Shown: piece after piece, positions 40,201-63,167 of the stretch
How positions within the stretch are numbered: the stretch's first letter is position 1
Layout: each line of letters begins with the position of its first letter
Assembly (NCBI GenBank): GCA_963662155.1
Contig: OY759262.1
Location: 19,449,698-19,513,697, forward strand
Source: Lamellibrachia columna
Lineage: Eukaryota > Annelida > Polychaeta > Sabellida > Siboglinidae
DNA: 64,000 nucleotides
Direction of reading: 5' to 3'
The notes under the pieces: generated by a model
Database searches by the model: none
Told to the model about the DNA's origin: nothing
What the model saw: only the letters and a program-made list of their open reading frames with translations
Made by a program: the position numbers and the translations under genes

Positions 40201-41933
40201 GCTTCCTTGTCCACTTGCCATCTGGAACTTGTTGTTCGAGATGGCAATCTTGTTAAATCTTTTTGTTAAATCTTGTTTTTTCTTTTTCTTTTGCAAACCA
40301 CCCTCGAGAAAACATCGGTACTGCCGCTAAGCTATATTTATTTAGTACGTATTTTATTTTGTATTATTATATTCCTTAACAATGAACACTTTTTCTAAAC
40401 GTTGAAATGTCATTGTATGTATTTAAGGAACGCTGTCCATGGTAAATAAATTCTTCCAAGATAAATAAATACTAAAGTGTCACAATCACAATTATTTAGG
40501 GGAACACCACCCACGACAGCATATTAGATTCCACATGGCATCACGTTTATTTATGGGAACACCGCTCACGGAACATGTAAACACCAAAGTGTGACACAAT
40601 CATGCAGGGGAACATCGCCCATGGAACATATAAACACTACAGTGTCATCACAAATGTCATAGGAACAACGTCCATGATATCATACGTGCTAGTGTCATCA
40701 CAATCATTGAGAGAAACACCACCTAAGATGTCAACGTACTTACAGCGAACGCCGCCCTTTCATGAGATAAACAGCCAATCGCCACAAGCATATTTTATGC
40801 GGAACACCGCTCAGGAGAAAATAAACTTTAGTTATGAAATAAACACTGGCAATCGCCGTTAAGCTCCTTACGTGGACACAGTCCTAGAGGAATTACATAC
40901 AACTTATCAGTTAAGCACTTTATTTAATGTATACGGTAAACCTGAAAGGTATTACTGTTGAACATATAGCAACAGTTTTAAAATTTTACAAAACAAATTA
41001 CGAACGCATTCGATCAACCATACTAATCCTGTTATGCCGTTTATAATAAATTTTTTAGTGTACACTTAAAGTATTGATGCACACGACATGTGTGTATTAA
41101 ATATAATTGTTTAATTATTTAATGTATTTTTATGCACGACGTGTGTATATTCATATATTTATTTGGATGTTATGCGTTTACGTGGACTTATTTGCCTGCA
41201 ATAAACATGTATTATAATAATTATTATTATCTACGAACATCCCGTTGACGTTCCACGTATTCGCCCTCTAGCGATAACAAATACGATATTCCGGGTCGTG
41301 TATGTTAAGTGATGACATCTAACGGTAACACTAATTCAAACCACGTTTTTGCGCCCAATTATCGGCGTATGAACGGATAGATTTTGCGGGAACTCGATAT
41401 TACCGTGAATTGCAATCGCACCAAACAACATAATTACTAAATCAGAACGTTTATCCGACTGCGTCCCGCCAAGGTAATGGTGGATGCCGCGTTAACGATC
41501 TCGTGTTTCTAAATTCACGACAAATATGATCATGTTTTGCTTTATAGTTTGTCACATAAAAATTACTTTGGTCCGAAAAGCATATGGTTGTCAATCAAAT
41601 ATATATAATAATGTTGATGGTGTTATGTCATGTATCAGAAATATACGTTCCTATCACGTTCTAGTTGCCAGGCGCTAAATAGTCTTCATTTGTCTTGCAG
41701 TTTGCAACGGCCAACCGGGATCAAGGTGCGTGCGTTCGTGCCCACACGACGGCCTTTTTCAAGGTTGTCGTAGCAGCTGTAATGTGTACGTCATCTGTAC
41801 CGGCGGGGTCATGAAGGTCGGATATTGTCCGAACAACTTAGTGTGGGACGACGACAGGAAGCGTTGCGAGTGGTCATCGGCTACTTGCAGAGCGTGTTAT
41901 TCATGGTACGCCGGTTTCACGTTATTCTCTTAA
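24992..41933 (+). CDS. Gene B: secreted CBM14-FN2-kringle-CBM14 mosaic protein
   Basis: Eight exons: 24992-25043, 27989-28091, 32114-32202, 33273-33644, 35052-35219, 36538-36638, 37311-37458 and 41701-41933 (1266 nt, 421 residues plus stop). Approximate residues: signal peptide 1-18, CBM14 25-80, basic/Thr-rich linker 82-205, fibronectin type II 206-261, kringle 263-343, CBM14 345-421. All frames agree. Junctions are GT-AG except the kringle intron, which appears to be GC-AG. Seen directly: conserved cysteines of each module. Inferred: extracellular glycan- or collagen-binding function. It differs from A by having an FN2 module and one fewer CBM14. Introns are filled with a minisatellite, an hAT-like element and LINEs, yet the reading frame is intact, which suggests selection. 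Confidence 0.8.
25369..27884 (+). repeat. 66-copy 38-bp minisatellite
   Basis: Unit catggtgtgtcggatgtcat followed by ggaggttgcatgtatgta. The span from 25369 to 27876 is exactly 66 x 38 bp, so there is no net insertion or deletion. Variants (gaatgta, gcaagta, gcatgtgtg, catagagg, ggcgtgtc, gtgttgga) mark individual copies. The unit is not a multiple of three, yet all three forward frames stay open for long stretches. It lies inside intron 1 of gene B. Confidence 0.97.
27989..28091 (+). CDS. Gene B exon 2: first half of CBM14 domain
   Basis: Acceptor TTGCAG, donor GTAGGA, phase 1 in and 2 out. It encodes [28 protein letters not shown], homologous to gene A exon 2 with one codon fewer. The frame is open upstream all the way through the minisatellite. 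Confidence 0.8.
28092..28249 (+). other. Start of gene B intron 2
   Basis: Short unique sequence before the microsatellite; nothing recognised. Confidence 0.4.
28255..28452 (+). repeat. (TATG)n microsatellite with TTTATG variants
   Basis: About 200 bp of tetranucleotide repeat, followed by a LINE-type 3' end. Confidence 0.95.
28455..28530 (+). mobile_element. LINE 3'-end scrap with (TATG)n tail
   Basis: Contains ggcttcctttccacttgcc and atctgggcctttg, the 3'-end consensus of the CR1-like family here, then gaatgaaat and TATG repeats. A matching piece lies at 30395-30475. Confidence 0.65.
28550..29993. mobile_element. hAT-like DNA transposon with GC-rich termini
   Basis: 1444 bp bounded by inverted ends (tagtgccctgcgcgggc on the left; gcccgcgcagggcacta on the right) and by 8-bp direct repeats gtatgtat on both sides (28542-28549 and 29994-30001). 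The subterminal 250 bp at each end are full of ggcccggcccaggcccg-type repeats in opposite orientation. The inner 900 bp are AT-rich with no convincing transposase, although the reverse strand near 28935-29050 reads like a hAT C-terminal piece (weak). The 8-bp duplication fits hAT, but the target is itself a TATG repeat, which makes it ambiguous. Confidence 0.75.
30000..30380 (+). repeat. (TATG)n microsatellite and degenerate continuation
   Basis: About 110 bp of pure TATG followed by about 270 bp of ATAC/ATGC-type variants. Confidence 0.9.
30395..30475 (+). mobile_element. LINE 3'-end scrap
   Basis: Contains ttggactctcaataagcca, atggcttccttg and gccatgtgggcc, the 3' end of the CR1-like LINE family. 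Confidence 0.7.
30474..30660 (+). repeat. (TATG)n/(CATG)n microsatellite
   Basis: TATG repeat with interspersed GCATG units. Confidence 0.93.
30671..30860 (+). mobile_element. Pogo/Tigger-like terminus
   Basis: Begins cagtaaaacctgcttagcgg and continues acacttgcccataacgg, a typical pogo-family end. I could not find the opposite end, so this is a partial or diverged copy. Confidence 0.55.
30940..31690 (+). repeat. Imperfect tandem array of the interspersed module
   Basis: Three related units (starting near 31030, 31260 and 31570) share agcagcagcatatcggcc, cttgcgggcagttcaaagt, cttaattgatggccc and aaaaggaacgcg. The first is also found at 22610-22900. No reading frame is shared by all units. Confidence 0.65.
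31690..32113 (+). other. End of gene B intron 2
   Basis: AT-rich, nothing recognised before the exon 3 acceptor. Confidence 0.4.
32114..32202 (+). CDS. Gene B exon 3: second half of CBM14 domain
   Basis: 89 nt, acceptor TTCACAG, donor GTAAGT. It encodes [20 protein letters not shown] and a final TC; same length and phase as gene A exon 3. Confidence 0.82.
32203..33272 (+). other. Gene B intron 3
   Basis: No gene seen. Its last 340 bp resemble gene A intron 5 and the sequence 5' of gene C exon 1. Confidence 0.45.
33273..33644 (+). CDS. Gene B exon 4: basic and Thr-rich linker
   Basis: 372 nt, phase 1 in and out. It starts [15 protein letters not shown], then [20 protein letters not shown], then three threonine blocks, each introduced by TPAP or VPP, then [14 protein letters not shown]. 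The tandem 48-nt Thr-block units differ in number between A, B and C, so linker length evolves by repeat change. Confidence 0.82.
33645..35051 (+). other. Gene B intron 4
   Basis: Contains a 65-bp triplicate (next entry). The piece atcagaaatcatcccggaat near 34226 recurs inverted at about 61020-61040 in gene C. No gene seen. Confidence 0.5.
34421..34616 (+). repeat. 65-bp tandem repeat, three copies
   Basis: cattccaaggggcgtgatac begins at 34421, 34486 and 34551. The copies are virtually identical, so the amplification is recent. Confidence 0.95.
35052..35219 (+). CDS. Gene B exon 5: fibronectin type II module
   Basis: 168 nt, phase 1 in and out (a symmetric module), acceptor TTTTTCAG, donor GTTAGT. 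It encodes [23 protein letters not shown], a [10 protein letters not shown] stretch and MGYCDFSMK. The pattern C-x2-PF-x(10)-C-x(11)-C-x(14)-C fits FN2, which in other proteins binds collagen or gelatin. Followed immediately by an in-frame TAG if not spliced. Confidence 0.87.
35220..36010 (+). other. Gene B intron 5, proximal part
   Basis: AT-rich. A 24-bp direct repeat (gccttatattggaggagaga, twice) lies at about 35353-35397. No gene seen. Confidence 0.45.
36012..36245 (-). mobile_element. LINE C-terminal fragment of a second family
   Basis: The reverse strand encodes [20 protein letters not shown], then [20 protein letters not shown], a C-terminal signature common in RTE/Nimb-like LINE polyproteins of marine invertebrates. 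Fragment only. Confidence 0.75.
36538..36638 (+). CDS. Gene B exon 6: kringle, first half
   Basis: 101 nt, acceptor GTTGCAG. It encodes [20 protein letters not shown], then [13 protein letters not shown]. The frame requires the exon to end at CAACAG, and the next bases are GCATGT, so the donor is GC. The nearest GT (4 bp later) would shift the frame. Confidence 0.82.
36639..37310 (+). other. Gene B kringle intron (GC-AG)
   Basis: The first 150 bp match, inverted, the gene C sequence 56030-56187. The proximal sequence, with acattttaatataaaaatg-like text, also matches gene A intron 7. No gene seen. Confidence 0.55.
37311..37458 (+). CDS. Gene B exon 7: kringle, second half
   Basis: 148 nt, phase 0 in and 1 out. 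It encodes [31 protein letters not shown] and DIPKCLG, with eight cysteines in the whole kringle as in A and C. Confidence 0.88.
37459..39125 (+). other. Gene B intron 7, proximal part
   Basis: Contains a 26-bp triplicate at 38747-38828 (acacaatttcattaatgaat) and a weaker 60-bp repeat with gacactgccatcaagaaatt around 38870-39030. No gene seen. Confidence 0.5.
39127..40270 (+). mobile_element. 5'-truncated CR1-like LINE with 3' end
   Basis: Encodes the second half of the reverse transcriptase: [24 protein letters not shown] (catalytic FADD motif), [18 protein letters not shown], then after a one-base loss in an A-run near 39770 the conserved end [19 protein letters not shown] to YLIRAGYT. The 3' end reads gttggactctcgataagcc and ends in ttgttaaatc repeats. 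It is one frameshift away from being continuous, so fairly young. It sits in the last intron of gene B. Confidence 0.9.
40270..41700 (+). other. Gene B intron 7, distal part
   Basis: Between 40500 and 40870 a degenerate repeat of about 60-70 bp (gggaacaccgccc, then aaacactaaagtgtcatcacaat) is visible. The rest is AT-rich with no gene. Confidence 0.45.
41701..41933 (+). CDS. Gene B exon 8: terminal CBM14 domain
   Basis: Acceptor TCTTGCAG, phase 1. It encodes [51 protein letters not shown] and WYAGFTLFS, then TAA. A complete CBM14 domain in one exon. An AATAAA lies only about 550 bp downstream (42490), so the 3' end is uncertain. Confidence 0.86.
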
Positions 41934-42262
41934 ATCGCCGTTAGTTTTCCCAAACTCGAGCAGCTCACTGTTTTTATAACTCCAACCGCAACTGATTTAG
42001 TCCATGACGAATATGGTTCGTTGGTGTCCAAATATGTTGTGTGTTGCAGGACAACTGTCAAAAAATACCCAGAAATTAATGTTGAAAGGAGTCGCCCGCG
42101 TCCATATGCTGGGTGTACTCACGTCTAGCATGCGATAACATGCGGGTGTAGCTCATATGCTCATAATGCTCTCTGATGGAAACAGTAATTTTCATTTTGT
42201 CTTGCGAAGTACTATACAATTTCTTCTGATAGTTACAGATTCTTAACAGGAGCACGTGATTG

Positions 42263-42265
<3 letters not shown>

Positions 42266-42326
<61 letters not shown>
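42266..42326 (+). repeat. (TA)n microsatellite
   Basis: About 58 bp of pure TA. Confidence 0.95.
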
Positions 42327-42328
<2 letters not shown>

Positions 42329-42479
42329 CACAAACCTTATTGGCCAAACTATATGCCAACACACTACTTGAACGATGTACATATATACTTGTGGTACCGA
42401 AGGTTTCGGAGAACTGAATAATTTATCAAAAGCCTCCACGCAACATATACACTGTGTGGTGATGGTCTTAGATCGGCTG

Positions 42480-42745
42480 CAGTTTTTCAATAAAGTAACT
42501 CTCCATATGATGAAACACGAGTGACCAGTAATAAGAGCAAGTGTGTCAATAACTTTGTGACATTGTGTTCCTTCCCATTGTACCAGATCCTTGAACGCAA
42601 CACGAGGCTGCATCGAACACACCCGGAAGACGTACCACGCAGCGCCGAACACGAAGCTAGCACATCGTGCGATCTCCTCTATCGACAGCGGCTCAATCGA
42701 CATTGACATTGATTTCAATTAATATTATGTTAGCACCATACAACT
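42480..42745. repeat. Downstream block, copy 2 (beside gene B)
   Basis: Homologous to 15330-15600 and, inverted, 49850-50125. The reverse strand has the longest open frame of the three, with EIARCASFVFGAAWYVFR, then KDLVQWEGTQCHKVIDTLAL and SCFIIWRVTLLKN. Confidence 0.65.
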
Positions 42746-42845
42746 ATCGTGTTGATATTATCGTCTTTACAAATAATAAACCATCATCGTGAAGCAGTTT
42801 TCATAGAGTTGTCACCACGGTGTATATCCTCTTAGAAGAGTATAT

Positions 42846-43184
42846 TTGATATTTTTTCGATTTGACGCATCAGCCAATCGTACGTGTCGCTACGAAATCG
42901 TTCAATTCGGCAGATGTAGCTTACGCGATGTTTTGAAATACAAATGCTCTGGATATATGCATTTATGTAACACACTACTACATATCCGTGATATTAACAT
43001 GTTGCACGATTGCAACTCGTGTAAATCTGCTATTGTTTATTTGATGTCCAGCTTAAACATAATTGTTTCGTTTTCAGGTGCACCAGCGGGTATGTTTGCA
43101 CTTGTAAAATATTTACAATGTGCAATGTGTCTGAAGTATCCACCATATTTGATCTAATGTACCATCAATAAAGCTTTCAATAAA
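42846..43184 (+). other. Candidate small cysteine-rich exon(s) with polyA signals
   Basis: An open stretch encodes NRTCRYEIVQFGRCSLRD, YKCSGYMHLC. A possible acceptor TTTTCAG at 43078 is followed by a Cys-containing peptide, a stop and AATAAA at 43167 and 43179. It could be a small gene or an alternative 3' end of gene B, or chance. No domain recognised. Confidence 0.25.
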
Positions 43185-43194
43185 CTACGTATCT

Positions 43195-43350
43195 GGATTG
43201 CACGCGTGAATGTCTTAACTCACAGTCAAGTCACGAGGCGATGGCCCTTCCCACATACACTACGGGTCTGGACAGCACACGTGAATATCTTAACTCATAG
43301 TCAAGTCACGAGGCGATGGCTCTTCTCACATACACTAGGACAGCACACCG
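43195..43350 (+). repeat. Tandem duplication of about 77 bp
   Basis: cacgcgtgaatgtcttaact and cacacgtgaatatcttaact start two copies that both continue with agtcaagtcacgaggcgatgg. Confidence 0.85.
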
Positions 43351-44320
43351 AAGATCTTACCTCACAGTATGGCAGCACATGGTTTTACCTGACAGGTCAT
43401 GTCAGAGTGTTTGCCTCTCCCCACATATGAATTGAGTAGCTCCGTTCTCTGCTTTCCCTTCTGAAGTCCATCAATTCTTTTCTTTTATAGAATATTCATC
43501 CTTCCACATCACTGCCCGGCTTCCAGCTGTCAAAAAAAATAGCAAGTGTGGGGAATCTCGGCTAAACTGTTGATTATACCTGTGATTAAACCATACTGAA
43601 ATATTTTAGTTTCTGGCTTGACAACGACATGCATATTAATTGCAGACATCCAGGCAAGTGTTTCATTTTCAGTCGTTATTACTCCACAACCAAATGTGAG
43701 CATCACTGTATAATACAGGGTTAAATAACTAACCAAACACAATGTTGCACACATATTATGAGCAACGTCCTGTGTCCACATTCCCCTTCTATTTATTCCT
43801 TCAACACGGCACATATTCATTCAGAAACATTTCTCTAAAATATTACTCAGAGCAGCACATTTATGCAGTTTGTTGGACATATGTTTGTGTTCTGGACAAT
43901 AAAATAAGCCTGCGACAGTACTGAAACAAACGTACACAGCCACATATAAGCACTTAGATTGGCTGCTACCAGAAGCAGTTGTTTTAACAATATGCAAAGA
44001 ATGCTAAAAACCTCTTTCAACACATTCTTGATGTCTTCATGAGCGTCTGCATTGTCCCTTCAGTTTCGCATGACTAGTCGATCCATCAGCTGAAACATAA
44101 ACCGTTTGTAGTCGGAAGTCGGGTTGTACAACGAGCAAGCAGGGATCGTAGATGGACATTTACCGCAATGAAGCTGCAAGCAAAGAGGCCCAGTGGAGAA
44201 AAGCAAACCAATATATCACCCGATGTCCTGTACGACTATGTGACTACATTAGTCATGACTTTGTCAATGAGAAGAGTATGGCACGTGCGAAGATTTTGTT
44301 CAGAGAATCCAGTTGACCAC
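43350..44320 (+). other. Spacer without recognised gene
   Basis: Unique-looking sequence, no domain or repeat recognised. Confidence 0.4.
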
Positions 44321-44323
44321 CAA

Positions 44324-44458
44324 CTTAAGGCATTAACAATGATAACACAGTGTACGGACTTAAGGCATTAACAATGATAACACGGTGTACGGACTTAAGG
44401 CATTAACAATGATAACACAGTGTACGGACTTAAGGCATTAACAATGATACACTGTGTA
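44324..44458 (+). repeat. 35-bp tandem repeat, four copies
   Basis: cttaaggcattaacaatgat begins at 44324, 44359, 44394 and 44429. The last copy has lost a few bases. Confidence 0.95.
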
Positions 44459-44755
44459 TGCACTTACTGTAAAGTGTAAACCGTACGATTAAGCCACAAC
44501 ATCAGAAGGCATGCACATACAGGTGAATACCCTAGAAAACACAACACACAAGTGTACTGACACTGACAGTAAATAGCGCATTAATCCGTAGTATCTATGG
44601 AAATGGAAGGCCTTATTCTAAGACAAAACGCCATTAGCCATTATTATCATTGACAACTATAAAATATAAATAAAAATCACACAATTAATGTCTTTTCATA
44701 GCAGCGTTATAAAAGCGAAGTCGTTTAATACTCCTTTTTTAATACCTCAGCACTA

Positions 44756-44838
44756 CACACACACGCACACGCACACGCACACGCACACGCACACGCACAC
44801 GCACACGCACACGCACACATACACACACACGCACACGC
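44756..44838 (+). repeat. (CACACG)n microsatellite
   Basis: About 80 bp of ACACGC units. Confidence 0.93.
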
Positions 44839-45074
44839 TACGTAAAACGTTAACAATCGCAGAAACCACGCGCGCGCGCGGCGAATACTTCGGTACGGAA
44901 ACCGTTTGAGAGTATATAGCGCCATCTGGGCGGTTTATTTTAATTATATTAGAAAGCACGCACCCAAGTATTGGCCCGAGGTCGCAGACCTCAATACACG
45001 ATATATATAACAGAAATATATTATACTATTCTACAAACAGTGAGTACATACAAAAACAATGGAGGAGGAACTTC

Positions 45075-45665
45075 AACAAAGGTAAATATAACGAGATGAG
45101 AACGTATCTAGCTAATGTAGATTGGAATAACTTGCTGAAGAACAAGACGTCAACAGAATGCTGAACTTCTTTAAAGGATGAGATTGAGGGCATTAATCAG
45201 AGATGTGTTCAATTACAAAACAAGGGAAAAGATCCAGGAAGAAGAAATATATGTTAAAAGAGATCATTTATGGCAGTTATTTGTAACTCCTGAAATTATA
45301 GCAAATAAAATTAAGAAGATGTAAGATCATCAATCACCTTAAATTGATGGGATATCACCAAAACTGATTATCGAAATTGTAGGGCAAATTAGTACACCAC
45401 TTGGAAAAGTCACTAGTCAATAGAAGAAGGAATAGTTCCTTGAGAATGGAAAGAAGCAAACATCACGTCGCTATTTAAGAATGGATCGATGAACAAGCCA
45501 GATAATTACAGACCAGTGAGATTAACATCAGTTGTATACAAATTCCTTGTCATGTCTAACAAATCTCTTATGTTTTTGGAAGACATTACAAAGTGAGTAG
45601 ATGCTGGGTCAACACTGTATGTTGTCTACTTTGATTTTCAGAACGCTTTCGATAAAGTGACACGT
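45075..45665 (+). mobile_element. Decayed CR1-like LINE fragment
   Basis: Broken text matches 53640-52630 read on the reverse strand: gagatgagaacgtatctagc and gatgggatatcaccaaaac, then fdfqnAFDKV. Many stops. It is cut by the L2-like element at its 3' side. Confidence 0.72.
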
Positions 45666-48099
45666 TCAGTTAGACGAGGTGGTGGTATTGGCTTTTTGGT
45701 ATCACACAATTTCAAAGTTAATTTACATTCGAACCCTGAATACTCTAGTTTTTAATCCATTTGTGTTGAAATTTCAGATTCTTCTTTCTCCGGTTATTTC
45801 GTCTGTATTTATCGCCCTCCAGGACACTCAGCCAATTTCTTTGAAGAATTCCAGGATCTACTGGAAAATTTGGCAAATATGCATTCAGAATTTTATATTT
45901 TTGGTGATTTTAATCTTCATTTGGACATACCTTCAGCAATAACAACTACCTATAATAACATCCTGGTATCTTTGATTTGAAACAACATGTTACCTTTTCG
46001 ACATACATACATGGCCACTGGCTCGATTTTTTCATAACTCGTTCAACTTGTTACAATATCCAAACACCTACAGTTTAGGATGGTTTATCAGACCACCACA
46101 CAGTCATTGTCGATGTTAACGTTTCCAGAACTAAAGTAGAGTCAAAACACAATGTATTTTACAGACCTATTCATAAGATTAACATTCCTGCATTAAAGGC
46201 TGACATCCTTAAATCCGACCTAATCATAAAACCAAAGGGACACCTATCCGATTTGTGTGGACAGTATTACCAAGTGCTCAAAGCTTTACCTAACAAACAT
46301 GCACATGTAAGATCCAAATCTGTTTTACAAAAGCCACCCGCTCCATGGATGACTCCCGAAATTCTACAATCTAAAAGGCGTCGTCGTTATCTTGAGCGCG
46401 TATGGCGCAAATCACGCTCGTCTTTGGACAGGTCGCGTTATTCAAAACACTGTCACTACTGCAACAGGCAAATGGTCAACGCTAAATCGGATTATTACAC
46501 AAATATGGTCTCAAATAACTCTGAAAGTCCACGTCAGCTATGGAACGGCATAAATCAAATTATACACAGGCGGCCTGCTCCATCTCTTCCTAATCATGTT
46601 TCAATCAAGTCTCTATGTGACTCGTTCTCTATTTTCAAGGACAAAATCAGTATTACCTGTTCTGCTTTCCCAGATCATACTTTAAGGACTGTAAACGAGG
46701 ATTCTCCACGAGTAAATTCTTTACTTGTATCATCTGAACCTGCCAGAAATTGCTCTCTTAAAAGTACACAATGACGTTACCGTAAACATTGACAAAGGAA
46801 AAGTAACAGCACTTACCTTGCTGGATTTGTCTGCCGCCTTTGATACCATAGATCACAACATCCTTATTAAACGCTTATCGTTGTGGTATGGCATATCTGG
46901 CGCAGCTCTGAACTGGTTTTTATCATACCTAACTGGTAGACACCAAACCATAAAGATAGCAAACAGTTTCTCGGCCGCACTCCCCACTTCGTGTGTTGTC
47001 CCCCAGAGTTATGTTCTGGGGCCTTTGCTGTTCACTCTTTAAACTACGCCACTCAGCTCTGTTATCCAAAATCATAATTTGGATCACCACCTTTACGCAG
47101 GTGACGCACATATCTACATTTCTTTGGCTACCCCGGATACAAATCGCTTCCTACCTAAATCAGCTCAGCGATTGTCTCCACGAAATCTTCCTCTGGATGA
47201 CTGACAGCAAATTAAAGTTAAACGCAGACAAAACTGAATTTCTCATCATTGGTACTCCAAAGCAGTGTGGCAAACTTGATGGTTTTTTTTCCGACACGTA
47301 TCCTGAGTCAACATATCACACTGGCAGCCTCAGCGAAGAATTTGGGAGTCACCTTTGATAAGAATTTCAACTTTAGACAACATATTTCTCAAACGTGTCG
47401 TTGCTGTTTTTATCATATCCGTGTATCCGTGATCTTCGCCGTATTCGCCGGTATATGTCACTTTCTGTCGCTAAAACTATTGCAACAGCTCTTGTTAGCA
47501 GCAGACGTGATTATTGCAATTCCCTCCTTCGTAATATTGCTAGCAGGGATATTGCAAAGCTTCAACGTGTCCAAAATTGTTTGGCTAGGGTAGTTACACG
47601 ATATCCTCGTTTCTCTCGCTCAGTGCCACTTCTAAAATCATTACATTGGCTCCCTGTGCGATATCGCAGTATTTTTAAGATCTGTACAATTACCTATCAT
47701 GCCCTTTCAACCAAACAACCTGCATATTTACATTCAATGCTCACTCCAGCAAGACAGCCCACACAGCTTCGGTCGTCTGGTTCTGATTTACTTTCTGTTC
47801 TCAGAGTTAAGATAAACGCTGGAACTTTCTCGGTTGCCGCACCAACTCTGTGGAATTCACTCCCCGACAGCGTAAAATCAGCAAGAAATATAGCTTCATT
47901 TTGCCGTAATCTAAAAACCTATCTTTTTAAAATTGCCTATCCTCCTTAGCTTCTTGGCACCTCCATCCCTCGGTTGACGACTCTTTGCATTGTACATGGA
48001 CACGAGAATGCCTAATCCTTTGGTTTTGTTGCGCCACTGAGCTCGGATTTTCCGAGGTTATTGGCGCCAAAGAAGTAATTTTATTATTATTATTATAAA

Positions 48100-48100
<1 letters not shown>
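45665..48100 (+). mobile_element. L2-like LINE, nearly full ORF2 but inactivated
   Basis: Begins with endonuclease text (RRGGGIGFLVSH, YRPPGHSANFFEEF, FGDFNLHLDIP), then a reverse transcriptase with LTLLDLSAAFDTIDHNIL, WFLSYLTGRHQT and VLGPLLFTL. The C-terminal part has LHWLPVRYRSIFKI and FSVAAPTLWNSLPDSVKSAR. It ends in a (TTA)n tail at 48080-48100, typical of L2-type elements. Several frameshifts, and the catalytic YADD box reads YAGD, so it is dead. A different family from the CR1-like copies. Confidence 0.85.
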
Positions 48101-49150
<1,050 letters not shown>

Positions 49151-49439
49151 ATCCATCCAGATAATGCACGGCTGCCTCGTTGTTAAAATCCTATGTTAGG
49201 CATACGTTTGTGAACATAGAGTGGACATCAGCGTATGTCACGTGAGGATAATGCACATATGGAAGACCTGAGGTAAGTTAACTGATCGTTATAATTTATA
49301 ATATGACACTTAATTACTGACAGCACATTCTTTTATTATATCAAATATCATCTAACATCAGTTCAGTTTACACAAATAAATTACTATCGCTTTAATTTCG
49401 TATCAGTTCAGTTTAATTTAAGCTTCTTGCTTAAACTAA

Positions 49440-49655
49440 AAGTATTCATTCTCACAAGACACGATAAATGAAAGGACCAATTTATCAACTGATTGTATAA
49501 ATGCCAGGATATGTTTAAGACAAATTGCCAAATATATCAAAAGAGTGGGTTATACATGATCGTTGGACACTTGATAAGCTAACAACCACATGCCATCTGG
49601 GTTTTTCCTTTGGATGGTAATCTTGTTAAATCTTGTTAAGCTACCTGTTAGAAGA
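49440..49655 (+). mobile_element. CR1-like LINE 3'-end fragment
   Basis: Contains attcattctcacaagacacg, cgttggacacttgataagc, ccatctgggtttttc and ends ttgttaaatcttgttaagc. Confidence 0.75.
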
Positions 49656-49660
49656 CGACC

Positions 49661-49662
<2 letters not shown>

Positions 49663-49733
<71 letters not shown>
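49663..49733 (+). repeat. (TA)n microsatellite
   Basis: About 70 bp of pure TA. Confidence 0.95.
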
Positions 49734-49736
<3 letters not shown>

Positions 49737-49849
49737 GGGCATTTGTGTTTCAAAACAATACTTTTTTGTAAGGGAGTATACACCATGAATGATGACACTG
49801 TCAATACTGATTCACGATGATGATGTTGCCATGTATAATTTGTTGGACG

Positions 49850-50125
49850 CAATAGTTGTGTGATTCTTCTAGAAGATCAGGTCAAATTAATGTCAGTGTC
49901 GTTTGAGTCGAAATCGACAGCGGAGATAGCACGAGATGCTAGGGTCGTCTTCGGTGCTGCGCGGTCCGTCTTCCGGGGTGTTGGTGTAAGTCGGTTGTAA
50001 CCTCTGCTGCGGCTAAGGATCTGGATCAACGAGAAAGTAAAACATGTCACCAAGTTATTGATTTACTAACTCTTATTACTGTTTATTCATGTTTCGCTAT
50101 ATGGAGAGTTACTTTATTTAAATAC
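49850..50125. repeat. Downstream block, copy 3 (beside gene C, inverted)
   Basis: Inverted relative to the copies beside A and B, as gene C is inverted. The plus strand reads AAKDLDQRESKTCHQVIDLL, then YSCFAIWRVTLF, similar to the reverse-strand peptides of the other two copies. Confidence 0.65.
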
Positions 50126-50157
50126 TATAACCGACCTTAAACCATCACCACTCATAT

Positions 50158-50388
<231 letters not shown>

Positions 50389-50860
50389 TATGGAAATAAG
50401 CAAAGTGTTTTTGACAGACTGCCTTATTTTTAACTCATGTGTTGTAAGCTGCTTTATTGAGAGGCTTAACCGACGAAAGACCAAGACTACACATCTCGGA
50501 AACGTTACTGCGTGTAGGTAAATTATCAATTATAAGCTGTGTATATAGTTGTCGCAAAATGTATTGTAGCGTGTTTTGAAAGGCAGTTCAGCAAGATTAC
50601 CTACGAACTAGAGCGTGCATGTTGACGCATGCAAGACGTCAGAACACCCTGCTTAGGACTACGGTCGACCCCTAACCGGAAACATCTTCAGCATTAATTT
50701 ATGAATATTTCACGACAGTTGACTTGCGCTGCAGTGCAGTGATATTGTGATTACCAATTACCGCGAAATTCAGCTTTTTCCATCCGTCTACGTAAAAAGC
50801 AGTGAGTTTGCGAAAATCAGCGGCGATTTAAGAGAAGAAGGCGAAATCGGCGTACCACAA

Positions 50861-62687
<11,827 letters not shown>

Positions 62688-62786
62688 CTGTCAAACAAGA
62701 ATAGCAGCACATTAATCGTTTTCCCCACAACAAGGACGGCCATCACAAATAGTTTGACGAAATACGAAAACGGAATAAAAAAATAA

Positions 62787-62893
<107 letters not shown>

Positions 62894-63167
62894 GTTCATA
62901 CGTTGGCGTGGGAAGTGTCGGTGAATGTGCTAACTAGATTTTACAAGCTAACGCCGAGATGATTCAAGTATTTGGAGAAGATAAAGGGTTAACGATGAAG
63001 ATACATTCGATAAAGAATCAAAGAATAAAAAAAACGAAGTGTATACGGGAGAACTACAGTTGTCCAAAGGAAATACAGGCTCACGAACTAATATACCAGT
63101 CTGAAAAACGTGATGACAGCGGAAGGATCAAGGTTGAAGGAATACCACTGGAAACATTTAGATAAAT